Below, in pieces: positions 51,432 to 60,214 of a DNA stretch of 64,000 bases (its first letter is position 1; the number at the start of each line of letters is the position of its first letter). This DNA comes from JASLEW01 sp963732005. Its GTDB lineage: Bacteria > Acidobacteriota > Thermoanaerobaculia > Multivoradales > UBA5704. The notes under the pieces are model-generated. The model worked only from the letters and a program-made list of their open reading frames with translations, had not been told where the DNA came from and did not search any database. The stretch is from positions 2,480,001 through 2,544,000 of the forward strand of contig CAVSXT010000005.1 in NCBI GenBank assembly GCA_963732005.1, read 5' to 3'. The translations under genes were made by a program, and so were the position numbers.

Positions 51432-51974
51432 ATGACGAAAGAGGAACTCACCGGTCTGATCCAGGAGATCCGGAACGGACGCACCGAAGACGACGTCACC
51501 GATTGGAAACGACAGTTCCGGGATCTCGGAGTGCCTGAGAGCCGCAAGCAGTTCCTCAAGGACATCGCCGCCATGGCGAACTCGCGGAGCACTGAAGCTA
51601 TCCGGCGTATCGTCGTCGGCGTCGACGAGTCCGGTCGCCTCTTCGACGCACCGCTGCCAATCGACGAAGCCCAATTGCAGGAGGTGCTCAAGGTCCTCAC
51701 GCCGAGTCCAAACATGCACTTCGGCGTCCTTGAGATCGAATCGAGAACGATCACGGTCATAGAACTCCGCCCGCCCTACGATCCGCCTTACGTAGTTCGA
51801 TTTTCGAACGACAATTTCATCTGGGTTCGCGCCGGCTCCAGCACCACGACGGCCACGCGCTTCATCCTCGACAGCTACTACCGCGCCAAGACGCGCTCAC
51901 CCAGCTTGGAGGTGCAATGGTGGGCCTGGCCGCTCGATGACCAGCTTCGACCGTACCGCCTTTGCTGGGGTTAG
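51432..51974 (+). CDS. AlbA_2/Schlafen-type putative DNA-binding protein
   Basis: 180 residues. 'DDVTDWKRQFRDL' followed by 'KQFLKDIAAMANSRSTEAIR' and 'RIVVGVDESGRLFDAPLP' matches the AlbA_2 (Slfn) domain layout of 'E.K......KDI.A.AN..GG.I..GV'. The rest is beta-rich ('MHFGVLEIESRTITVIELRP', 'FIWVRAGSSTTTATR'). Such proteins are often transcriptional regulators or defence-associated. It has lower GC than its neighbours. The start is chosen at the first ATG after the divergent 51250 gene; a longer upstream frame is antisense to that gene. Confidence 0.7.
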   Translation: MTKEELTGLIQEIRNGRTEDDVTDWKRQFRDLGVPESRKQFLKDIAAMANSRSTEAIRRIVVGVDESGRLFDAPLPIDEAQLQEVLKVLTPSPNMHFGVLEIESRTITVIELRPPYDPPYVVRFSNDNFIWVRAGSSTTTATRFILDSYYRAKTRSPSLEVQWWAWPLDDQLRPYRLCWG

Positions 51975-52029
51975 CGGCCGTAGCGATCTGCGGCGTTGAG
52001 AAGTCATCCTTCTCCACCTTGCCAACTCG

Positions 52030-52887
52030 ATGGCGCTCGCTCGATCGTCTTTGACCTCTGCGCTCGGCCAGCTCGGCCTGGGGCGCGGGGACGTGGTGAT
52101 GGTCCATGCCTCGGTGCGCGCGGTCGGCAGGGTCTATGGCGGCCCCGACGAGATCCACCTGGCGATCGAGAGCGCGGTCGGGCCGGAAGGCACGGTCGTG
52201 ATGTACGTCGGCTGCCAGGAGGGCTTCGACGATGTCGGCAGGGGAGTGCTCACGTCAGAGGAGGAAGCTGCGGTCCTGGCCCACCAGCCAGCTTGCGATC
52301 CCCAGACGGCGCGTGCCAGCCGTGACTTCGGAATCCTGGCGGAATTCTTCCGCTCCTATCCCGGAACCCTCTGCAGCAGCGCCGTGGGCGCGCGGATGGC
52401 GGCGCGCGGTGCGGCCGCCCGATGGCTAACGGAAGATCAGCCGTGGAACTACGCCTACGGACGCGGCTCGCCGCTCGAAAAGCTCTGCACCGCGGGTGGC
52501 AAGGTCCTGCTGCTCGGCTCCGACCATGACCAGGTGACGCTCCTCCACTATGCGGAACACGTGGCGGACTTCTCGGACAAGCGTGTCGTCCGCTACCAGG
52601 CTCCGGTCCTGCGCGGCGGCGTGCGGGAGTGGGTCGAGTGCGAGGAATACGAGACCGGCGACAGAGGCGTGCACCCGAGCTGGCCCGATCGCTTCTTCGC
52701 CACGATCGTCGACGACTTCGTCGCCCGCCACGGCGCCAGCAGGCTTTGCTCGAGCGGCCGGGTCGGCAGCGCCGACACCGTCTTGTTCGACGCCGCGGCG
52801 CTCGTCGCGCACGCGCTCCCGATCATGGTCGGGCAGGCAAGAGGCCAAGTGGGGCCTGCGCCCGTTTCGCCGCACGGGCCGACGTAG
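52030..52887 (+). CDS. AAC(3)-family aminoglycoside N-acetyltransferase
   Basis: 285 residues, normal for the family. Recognisable motifs: 'GLGRGDVVMVHASVRAVGRV', 'GGPDEIHLAIESAVGPEGTV', 'FRSYPGTLCSSAVGARMAAR', 'YAYGRGSPLEKLC', 'GKVLLLGSDHDQVTLLHYAE'. These enzymes transfer acetyl from acetyl-CoA to the 3-amino group of aminoglycosides; close relatives of unknown substrate are common in environmental bacteria, so resistance is likely but not proven. It starts 55 bp after the AlbA_2-type gene in the same direction. Confidence 0.9.
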   Translation: MALARSSLTSALGQLGLGRGDVVMVHASVRAVGRVYGGPDEIHLAIESAVGPEGTVVMYVGCQEGFDDVGRGVLTSEEEAAVLAHQPACDPQTARASRDFGILAEFFRSYPGTLCSSAVGARMAARGAAARWLTEDQPWNYAYGRGSPLEKLCTAGGKVLLLGSDHDQVTLLHYAEHVADFSDKRVVRYQAPVLRGGVREWVECEEYETGDRGVHPSWPDRFFATIVDDFVARHGASRLCSSGRVGSADTVLFDAAALVAHALPIMVGQARGQVGPAPVSPHGPT

Positions 52888-53009
52888 CCAAGGCTGGTGG
52901 AGCAGGCTAACCGCTGGCGACGGCGCTGAAAGCCAAAGACGATCAGCGGCATGGTCGAAACCGCGAATCGCCAGCGGCCGCCCGCTCTACCGACACGGCC
53001 AGTGCCCTG

Positions 53010-53888
53010 TCACCAGGCGTTTGCCGCCGTGATGATTCTTGCCGAGGAAGGGAGATTCAGCTCCAGTCGGGTGTTGCGGTCGGCGCTGGTCTTGCGGAGC
53101 TCCAGGATGAACTCGAACCTGGTGGTGAAGGTTGCCTCGACCTTCTCGTCGAAGCGCCAGGTCGCGATGTTCTTCAGCGCTGCCTGCGCCAGGGCTCGAT
53201 CACCGGACTTCACGGCGGTGGCGGTGGCCCGACCGCCCTTGATGGTCACCTCCACGACGACCTCACCCGAGATCTGCGCGTTCCGCGCGATGCCAGGGTA
53301 GAGCGGCACCGCGGCGTCGAGCAGCAACGGCACGGTACTCCTGGGATCGGGCCTGGAGGCATCTCCCAGCGATGGCACCGCCGCTGGCACCGGCGCTGAC
53401 TCGAGCACCTCGTCGACGACGAACTTGGTGCGGGAATATGCCCCGTGCCCGTAGCGCTCGACCGGCTTGCCGTAGTAGGCCACGAGCAGATTGGACGACA
53501 CGCCGTCGTCCTTCACCTCGCCAGGCCCCCACAACATTCCCCTCAAGGTTACATACGCCCGCCCGTCACTGCGCTTCGCGATCTCCTCCAATTGGTCGGC
53601 TCCGGGTGCCTCGGATGAGAACCGGACCGCTGTCGTTGGCTGGACGTCGAGCGGGCACCATGGATTATCGGGGTCGTAGAGCATGGTGGTTTCGAAGCCG
53701 AGGACGATGATTCCATGCACTGTGGCAAGGAGCCGCCTGCCAGGCGAGATGGACTCCAGGAGCTCGCACAGCGGGGTCGTGCTGTAGCTGGGCCGCGGCG
53801 GCTCGGACCGTGCCGGTGCTGGCAGACACCAGCCTACAGCCGCACACGAGAGGGCCGCCAAGCAGCGTACGGCGCGCGATGAGCTCAT
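53010..53888 (-). CDS. Periplasmic protein with TonB C-terminal domain
   Basis: 292 residues from ATG 53888 with AAGGGAG upstream; the longer open frame is ignored because this start opens a good signal peptide ('LAALSCAAVGWCLPAPARS'). The last ~90 residues form a TonB_C domain: 'LYPGIARNAQISGEVVVEVT', 'GDRALAQAALKNIATWRF', 'FTTRFEFILEL'. There is no Pro-rich spanning region, so it is probably a soluble or lipid-attached relative rather than a true energy transducer. The domain at 40-160 is unassigned. It is divergent from the large surface-protein gene. Confidence 0.8.
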   Translation of the reverse strand: MSSSRAVRCLAALSCAAVGWCLPAPARSEPPRPSYSTTPLCELLESISPGRRLLATVHGIIVLGFETTMLYDPDNPWCPLDVQPTTAVRFSSEAPGADQLEEIAKRSDGRAYVTLRGMLWGPGEVKDDGVSSNLLVAYYGKPVERYGHGAYSRTKFVVDEVLESAPVPAAVPSLGDASRPDPRSTVPLLLDAAVPLYPGIARNAQISGEVVVEVTIKGGRATATAVKSGDRALAQAALKNIATWRFDEKVEATFTTRFEFILELRKTSADRNTRLELNLPSSARIITAANAW

Positions 53889-54073
53889 GGTGTCTCCCTT
53901 TGGCGCGAGTGCCCACGTTTCGTTCAGGCCAGGTGCTTGCCACCAGGTACTGCGTGTGACGCTACCAGCCATTTGGACGCGTTGGCGCGCTTCGCGCCTT
54001 GCGGACGGGGCGGCCCCGCCGACAACCGAACTCCGCCGTGCTCCGTGATAGATAAATCGCCATAGGTCAATCA

Positions 54074-54123
54074 TATTCCACGTCGTAGCGCCGTTTGACT
54101 TCAACCAGATTGTGGAATAGCTT
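54074..54123 (+). promoter_or_regulatory. Candidate promoter with flanking inverted repeat upstream of the surface-protein operon
   Basis: TTGACT (54095-54100) and TAGCTT (54118-54123) are 17 bp apart, in an AT-richer patch 22 bp before the ATG at 54145. An 8-bp inverted repeat, TATTCCAC (54074-54081) and GTGGAATA (54112-54119), brackets the -35 box and overlaps the -10, as an operator would. The -10 match is poor, so this is tentative. Confidence 0.35.
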
Positions 54124-54144
54124 CTTGTTGCAACCTCATTGACT

Positions 54145-57100
54145 ATGCTCCGCCACCCGCAGCCGAGCACCGGGCCGTGCCCATTCCTGGTGCCGCCCGT
54201 CTCCACCTCCATCAGCCCGCCGCCTCCGCATCCCGCCCATCGAGCGCATTCATCGCCTTCGCCTGCATCGCTGCCGCCCCATTCACCGCGCCGATCGGAC
54301 CCGCTTGTCCCGCGCCACCTGCCGCATCCCGGCGTCGCGCATCTCCGAGCCCCCCTCACCCTTCCTTTTGCCTCCGGACTCGTCCTCGCCCCCCTGCTGC
54401 TCCTCGCCGCCGCCGGCCCGCTCGCCGCCCAGATCGTCACCCTGCAGGCCAGCGCCGACACCACCATCAAGCGCAGCAGCCCGGACCAGAGCTTCGGCAC
54501 CCAGAGGACTCTCGCCCTGAAGGAGGGCGGCGGCCGCGTCCTCGTGCGCTTCGATCCGGCGGCGATCACGGCGGCGGTGGCCAGCGGCAGCCTGGCCTCG
54601 GCCCAGCTGCGCCTCTACGTTGGCCAGAACCCCGGCAGCTGGGGGCCGACCGGCCGCACCGTGGACGTCTACCGCCTCGACGCCGCCTGGGTGGAGGCCG
54701 CCGCCACCTGGGACTGCGCCGACGACACCAATCTCGCCAACGCCGCCCCCGACTGCCCGGCGCAGTGGAACGGCGGCACGACCGAAGACGACGCCACCGA
54801 TACGATCGTCGTCACCAACGCGACCACCGGCTGGATCCAGTTCGACGTCACCGCCGACGTCCAGGCCTTTCTGGCCGGCACGGCCGACGACGGCTGGCTC
54901 CTCCAGAAGACCGACGAGGGGCAGGCGGGGCGGCTGGACCTGGTGTCGAGAGAGGGCACGCCAGGACTCGGACCGCAGCTCGTCCTGCTGAGCCAGAGCC
55001 CGAGCTACGACACGGTGCCGCCGCTGCTCGCGATCATCTCGCCGAGCCAGCCGGTGCTGGTCAACACTCCTCAGCCGGCGATCGCCGTCGCCTACTCCGA
55101 CGCCGGCTCTGGCGTCGATAGGACGACGCTGCACATCGTCCTCGACGGGCAGGACCTCACGGCCGCCTGCGCCGTCACCGCGCAGTCGGCGACCTGCATG
55201 GCGCCGACGCTCGCCGCGGGCAGCCACACGGTGACCGCCAACCTCAGCGATCACGCGGGCAACGTGGCGACCGCCTCGACCACCTTCCAGCTGCTGAGCG
55301 GGCCAGGCGCCGGAACCATGACCCTCGCGGTCGGCGCCGACACCTACATCACCGGCAAGGCGCCGGACCGCGAGCACGGCCGCGCGCCGATCCTGCGAGT
55401 CGCGAAGAGCGGCCCCAGCCGTGCCCTGGTGAGCTTCGATCTCTCGCCGCTCGCCGCCGCGCTCGCCGGCGGCGGTCAGCTGATCTCGGCCCAGCTCGAG
55501 CTCCAGATCGCCGCCAACGGCAACAACTGGGGCTCGGCCGGCCGCACCGTGGGCGCCTACGCGCTGACCGTTCCCTGGCCGGAGGGGGCCGCCACCTGGG
55601 ACTGCCCTGCGGACACCAACCTCGACAACCACCAGCCCGACTGCGCCGTCCTCTGGTCCGGCGGGACCTTCGCCGCGAACCCGACGGCGACGGCGCTCAT
55701 CACCCGCGGGCTCGCCGGCACCCTCGACTTCGACGTCACCGCAGACGTCACCGCCTTGCTCTCCGGCACGGCCAACGACGGCTGGCTGATCAAGCAGACG
55801 GCCGAGACCCTGAGCGGCCGCGTCGACTTCGTGTCGCGCGAGGCGCCCTCCGGCACGGCCGCGCAGCTGGTCGTGGCTTTCCAAGTGCCGTCGCCGCTGC
55901 CCACGATCTCGATCACCTCGCCGTCCGACAACTCGTACACGCGGACGCCCACCATCCAGGTCAGCGGCCAGGCCGGCGGCTCGGCCACGGCGGTCAGCGT
56001 CAACGGCCAGCCGGCGACCCTGGGTGCTGGCGGCGCCTTTGCCGTCGCGGTGGCCCTGAGCCAGGGACCCAACGAGATCGTCGCTACCGCCTCGGACCCC
56101 GCGGGCAACCAGGCCACCGTCTCCGAGAACGTGGTCCTCGACACCACGCCCCCCACCATCACCCTGACGTCGCCGGCGTCCGGAGCGGTCACCAACCAGC
56201 CGCAGCTGACCGTGGCCGGCACGGCGAACGACGACTCCGGGGTCGCCGCGGTAACGGTGGATGGCCAAGCGGTGACCCTGACTGGCAACCAGTTCTCGAC
56301 CACGGTGCCGCTGTCGCCGGGAGCCAACACCGTCACGGTGACCGCGACCGACCTCGCCGGCAACCTGCAGACGCTCACGGCGGGCGTGACGCAGTACAGC
56401 GTGCCGGTCGTCGCCATCACCGCCCCCGCCGACCTGAGTTACGTCCACGCCACGACGGTGACCGTGGGCGGCACGGTGACCCTCACCGGGAGCGGCAGCG
56501 CCGCGGTGAGCGTCAACGGCGTCGCCGCAACCGTGGCAGGCTCGACGTTCACCGCCGCCGGCGTGCCGCTCATCGAGGGGGGCAACACCCTCACCGCCAC
56601 CGCCGCCGACGGCCAGGGCCACGTCGGCACCGCCAGCATCAACGTCGTGCGCGACCTGACGCCACCCCACGTTGCCATCTATACCCCCGCCCCGGGCGCC
56701 ACGATCGCCGACTCGACGGTCGTCGTCTCCGGCCTGGTCAACGACATCGTGGCCGGCACCGTCAACGCCGCCAACGCGACGGTCACCGTCAACGGCCTGC
56801 CGGCGACGGTGGCGAACCGCTCCTTCGTCGTCTCCGGCGTGCCCCTGCAGCCGGGCACCAACGTCCTCACCGCCGTCGCCGTCGACGCCGCCGGCAACCA
56901 GGCGCAGGCGACGGTGACCGTCCGCCAGGCGACACCGGCCGCGCCGCGCATCGCCGTGGTCGCGGGCAACGGCCAGAGCGCGCCCATCCAGACCGCGCTG
57001 GCGCAGCCGCTGGTGGCGGCGCTGCTGGACGCCGCCGGCCAGCCGGTGGCGGGAGGGCAGGTGCTGTTCCAGGCGATCGGTACCGATGGCACCTTCGACA

Positions 57101-58890
57101 ACGGCCTGCGGACCTACGTCGTGGCCGCGGACGCCACCGGCCATGCCACGGCGCACTTCACCGTCGGCAATCACGCCGGCGCCCAGCTGGTGCAGGCGTC
57201 GTCGTCCGGATTCGCCGGTCCGGCGCAGTTCGTCCTCTCCGCCCAGCCGGGAGGCCCGGCGCTGATCGTCGTCGACTCGGGCGACCAGCAGCAGGGGGTG
57301 GCGGGCCAGGCGCTGCCGCTGCCGCTGGTGGCCGTGGTCGTCGATGCGGGCGCCAACCGCCTGGCCGGCGTGCCGGTGAGCTTCAGCGTGGTCAAGGGCG
57401 CCGGCACCTTCGCCAACGGCCAGCAGACGCTCTCGCTCACGACCGACAGCGACGGCCGGGTGATCGCGCCTTTTGCGACCGACCCGGCGGAGGGGGTGGC
57501 CAACAACGTCGTCACCGCCACCATCGCGAGCCTGCCCGCCGGTCCGCTCGCGAGCTTCACCGCCTCGGCGCTCGCCGCCTTCGATCCGTCCCAGACCGCG
57601 GTGAGCGGCGTGGTGCTCGACAACAGCAACCAGCCGGTGGTCGGCGCGACGATCCGCATCCTCGGCACCGCCATCACCACGTCAAGCGACGCCCAGGGGC
57701 AGTTCCAGCTTGCGGGCGTGCCGGTCGGGAACCTCACCCTGGTCGTCGACGGCACCACCCTGCAGGCCCCCGGCTCCTGGCCGCAGCTCGAGTTCAACCT
57801 GACCACCGTCCCCGGCCGCAACAACAGCCTGCGCATGCCGGTCTACCTGCTGCCGCTCGACCTCGCGCACGGCATCGTGGTGGATGAGACGCACGGCGGC
57901 ACGCTCACCCTTCCCCAGCTGCCGGGCTTCGCGCTCACCATCCAGCCGGGGTCCGTCACCTTCCCCGGCGGCGGCCACGGCGGCACCGTGAGCGTCACCG
58001 TGGTGCACAGCGACAAGGTGCCGATGGTGCCCAACTTCGGCCAGCAGCCGCGCCTCATCGTCACCATCCAGCCCGCCGGCGCGCAGTTCAACCCGCCGGC
58101 GACGTTGAGCATGCCCAACGTCGAGGGTCTCCCGGCCGGCAGAGTCACGGAGTTCTACTCCTTCGACCACGACCTCGGCCACTTCGTGAGCATCGGACCG
58201 GGGACGGTGAGCGACGACGGCACCCTCGTCACCTCCAACCCCGGCGTCGGCATCGTCAAGGCCGGCTGGCACTGCAACGGTTCGCCCCAGTCCTCGGGCG
58301 CGCCCAACGCCTGCCCCGAATGCGCGCCCTGCAACGGCACGCAGTGCGTGCCCAAGGCGCTCTGCTCGTCGTCCTGTGGTCCGGAGGCGGGGCAAGAACT
58401 GGGGCCTGCCTGTGACGGGAAGGGAAACTGCCTCAGTGGCCCCGCGCTCCTGCCCCAGATCTGCAACCAGGTCACCATTCAATCGACCTTCACCACGCAG
58501 AGCTGCCCTCCCGGGACTTGCGGCGTGGTGCTGAACCGTAATTTCCAATCCGTGGACCCCCACTGCGACGACCTCAGCCTCGGCGACGTCAACGCGAGGG
58601 AAGGCATCACGCTGCCCGCCGTGCCTTGCCCGGGTTTTGAAAGCCCTCTCATCGGGCGATATCCTTTCTTCGTGGTCACGCCTTCCAACCTGATCTTCGA
58701 TTTCACCGACCAGATCGGCGGCTGCCTCAACCCGGATCGCCTCGCACCGGGGACCTGCACGGAGACTGTCTATCAGTCCGTCTATCTCAACGACACCTGC
58801 AGGGTGGAGAGGAACCAGATCACCTTCACCACGGTGAAGAACGGCACCTCCTGTGTCATGGGTGTCAACTTCCAGAACCTTGGGAATTGA
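54145..58890 (+). CDS. Giant secreted protein: two DNRLRE domains, Ig-like repeats, carboxypeptidase-regulatory-like domain
   Basis: 1581 residues from ATG 54145. A Pro/His-rich stretch precedes a signal peptide ending 'LLLAAAGPLAAQ' (about residue 95), so the real start may lie further in. Two DNRLRE modules ('ASADTTIKRSSPDQSFGTQR' and 'GADTYITGKAPDREHGRAP') each contain 'AATWDCPADTN'. Between and after them are Ig-like folds ('ITSPSDNSYTRTPTIQVSG', 'TSPASGAVTNQPQLTVAG'), two Big_1-like modules and a CarboxypepD_reg domain ('VSGVVLDNSNQPVVGATIRI'). A Cys-rich segment ('CPECAPCNGTQCVP') near 1390 precedes the end. It is probably a surface adhesin or matrix protein. No C-terminal sorting signal is seen. 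Confidence 0.85.
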   Translation: MLRHPQPSTGPCPFLVPPVSTSISPPPPHPAHRAHSSPSPASLPPHSPRRSDPLVPRHLPHPGVAHLRAPLTLPFASGLVLAPLLLLAAAGPLAAQIVTLQASADTTIKRSSPDQSFGTQRTLALKEGGGRVLVRFDPAAITAAVASGSLASAQLRLYVGQNPGSWGPTGRTVDVYRLDAAWVEAAATWDCADDTNLANAAPDCPAQWNGGTTEDDATDTIVVTNATTGWIQFDVTADVQAFLAGTADDGWLLQKTDEGQAGRLDLVSREGTPGLGPQLVLLSQSPSYDTVPPLLAIISPSQPVLVNTPQPAIAVAYSDAGSGVDRTTLHIVLDGQDLTAACAVTAQSATCMAPTLAAGSHTVTANLSDHAGNVATASTTFQLLSGPGAGTMTLAVGADTYITGKAPDREHGRAPILRVAKSGPSRALVSFDLSPLAAALAGGGQLISAQLELQIAANGNNWGSAGRTVGAYALTVPWPEGAATWDCPADTNLDNHQPDCAVLWSGGTFAANPTATALITRGLAGTLDFDVTADVTALLSGTANDGWLIKQTAETLSGRVDFVSREAPSGTAAQLVVAFQVPSPLPTISITSPSDNSYTRTPTIQVSGQAGGSATAVSVNGQPATLGAGGAFAVAVALSQGPNEIVATASDPAGNQATVSENVVLDTTPPTITLTSPASGAVTNQPQLTVAGTANDDSGVAAVTVDGQAVTLTGNQFSTTVPLSPGANTVTVTATDLAGNLQTLTAGVTQYSVPVVAITAPADLSYVHATTVTVGGTVTLTGSGSAAVSVNGVAATVAGSTFTAAGVPLIEGGNTLTATAADGQGHVGTASINVVRDLTPPHVAIYTPAPGATIADSTVVVSGLVNDIVAGTVNAANATVTVNGLPATVANRSFVVSGVPLQPGTNVLTAVAVDAAGNQAQATVTVRQATPAAPRIAVVAGNGQSAPIQTALAQPLVAALLDAAGQPVAGGQVLFQAIGTDGTFDNGLRTYVVAADATGHATAHFTVGNHAGAQLVQASSSGFAGPAQFVLSAQPGGPALIVVDSGDQQQGVAGQALPLPLVAVVVDAGANRLAGVPVSFSVVKGAGTFANGQQTLSLTTDSDGRVIAPFATDPAEGVANNVVTATIASLPAGPLASFTASALAAFDPSQTAVSGVVLDNSNQPVVGATIRILGTAITTSSDAQGQFQLAGVPVGNLTLVVDGTTLQAPGSWPQLEFNLTTVPGRNNSLRMPVYLLPLDLAHGIVVDETHGGTLTLPQLPGFALTIQPGSVTFPGGGHGGTVSVTVVHSDKVPMVPNFGQQPRLIVTIQPAGAQFNPPATLSMPNVEGLPAGRVTEFYSFDHDLGHFVSIGPGTVSDDGTLVTSNPGVGIVKAGWHCNGSPQSSGAPNACPECAPCNGTQCVPKALCSSSCGPEAGQELGPACDGKGNCLSGPALLPQICNQVTIQSTFTTQSCPPGTCGVVLNRNFQSVDPHCDDLSLGDVNAREGITLPAVPCPGFESPLIGRYPFFVVTPSNLIFDFTDQIGGCLNPDRLAPGTCTETVYQSVYLNDTCRVERNQITFTTVKNGTSCVMGVNFQNLGN

Positions 58891-58897
58891 CCGCGAC

Positions 58898-60214
58898 ATG
58901 GGGCGACACGTGATCCTCCGCGGGATGCCGGCCGCCGCGCTCCGCCGCGGGCTGACCCGGTGGCTCCGGGTCCTCCTGGCAGCGGGTGCCATGGGACCGG
59001 CCAGCCTGCTGGCAGCCCAGGCCGGCAGCCAGGGATCCAGGGAGTTGGAGCTCCCACGTCCGCTGCGGCCGCCCTTCGTGGGGACGATCGATCTCGACCT
59101 CCCCGAGACCACGGTCCGCGCGGTCATCGCCATGATGCGTGAGAGGTACTGCGCCGGAGTGTCCTTCATCCCTGCACCCGGCGACCAGCGCCTGCGCCTG
59201 GCCGTGCACGGTGCGAGCGTCGAGCAGGTGCTGCAGGAGATCGCAGCCCGGAAACCGGTATACCGCCACGAGACCATCGGCGGACACGACGTGGTCTATC
59301 CCGCCACCCCGGAGTTCCAGGCCGTCCTCGGCGGCGTGGACGTCCGGGAGACCGGGCGCTTCGCCGCGATCTACAAGTACCTGCCGCTGCTCAAGGCGCA
59401 GGTGCCAGCCCTCGCACGCCTTGCGGGACCGAACATGTTCGGCAACCTCCAGCTCGCCTTTTTCACCCAGCCGGTGTCGGTGCGGGAGAGGGGACGGGTG
59501 ATCGACCAGCTCATGGACCTCCTGGGCGCCAATCCCAGGATCTACATGACGTTCGTCACCGCACCGACCGGCGTGCCGGCGATGGATCTCGGGGAGGTGG
59601 AGTGCCAGCCGGTGGTGCCGCCGGTACGCTTCACCAGCTGCGTCGGCGGCGGCGAGGCTGGTTCCGCAGGGGACCTCCTCTCGCGGCGGATCGACCTCGA
59701 TGCGGCAGGCGAGCCCGTCGCCGCGGTCATCGAGCGCCTCCGCCACGACGATCACCTGCCGCTGTCGTTCATCGAGGGCTCCGCGGTCGCGATGACCGTC
59801 CACCTGCATGGCGCCACGGTGCGGCAGGCGCTCGAGAAGCTCCTCTCCCAGGCGCCCGGCTACAGCTGCCAGATCGGCAACGGACACGTCGTCATCGCGG
59901 CCAACGATCCGGCCTACCGGACGATGGTCCGCGGCGTCGAGGTGGTGCCGGCACCGCCCTGCATGGCCGCCTCGATGTTCACGAACGACCTCCTGTTCCT
60001 ACCTGCATTTCAACATCTCCAGCCGTTTGTCGATTGCTTGGGGGACCCCAGCCTGGTCCGCGACGACGAGCTCACGGAAGTGGCGCTGGCCGCCGAGGGC
60101 ACGGTGCTCGAGCAACTGGTCCAACTGCTGGGCAGGAACGCCCACGCCTACTTCACCATCAGGTGGAAGCACCCCCCGGACTACCGCACCATGAGCATGG
60201 GGACCGTGCAGTGA
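58898..60214 (+). CDS. Secreted protein with two STN/secretin-N-like repeats
   Basis: 438 residues from ATG 58898, 7 nt after the previous stop; ATG 58925 is an alternative that gives a shorter signal peptide. The signal peptide runs to 'ASLLAAQA'. Two homologous halves each open with a beta-alpha-beta STN-like motif: 'IDLDLPETTVRAVIAMMRER' with 'LRLAVHGASVEQVLQEIAAR', and 'IDLDAAGEPVAAVIERLRHD' with 'MTVHLHGATVRQALEKLLSQ'. Each then has a second conserved block ('VPALARLAG-NMF' and 'PCMAASMF' types). STN domains occur in secretins and TonB receptors, but no secretin pore follows, so its job is unclear. The stop overlaps the next gene (GTGA). Confidence 0.8.
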   Translation: MGRHVILRGMPAAALRRGLTRWLRVLLAAGAMGPASLLAAQAGSQGSRELELPRPLRPPFVGTIDLDLPETTVRAVIAMMRERYCAGVSFIPAPGDQRLRLAVHGASVEQVLQEIAARKPVYRHETIGGHDVVYPATPEFQAVLGGVDVRETGRFAAIYKYLPLLKAQVPALARLAGPNMFGNLQLAFFTQPVSVRERGRVIDQLMDLLGANPRIYMTFVTAPTGVPAMDLGEVECQPVVPPVRFTSCVGGGEAGSAGDLLSRRIDLDAAGEPVAAVIERLRHDDHLPLSFIEGSAVAMTVHLHGATVRQALEKLLSQAPGYSCQIGNGHVVIAANDPAYRTMVRGVEVVPAPPCMAASMFTNDLLFLPAFQHLQPFVDCLGDPSLVRDDELTEVALAAEGTVLEQLVQLLGRNAHAYFTIRWKHPPDYRTMSMGTVQ

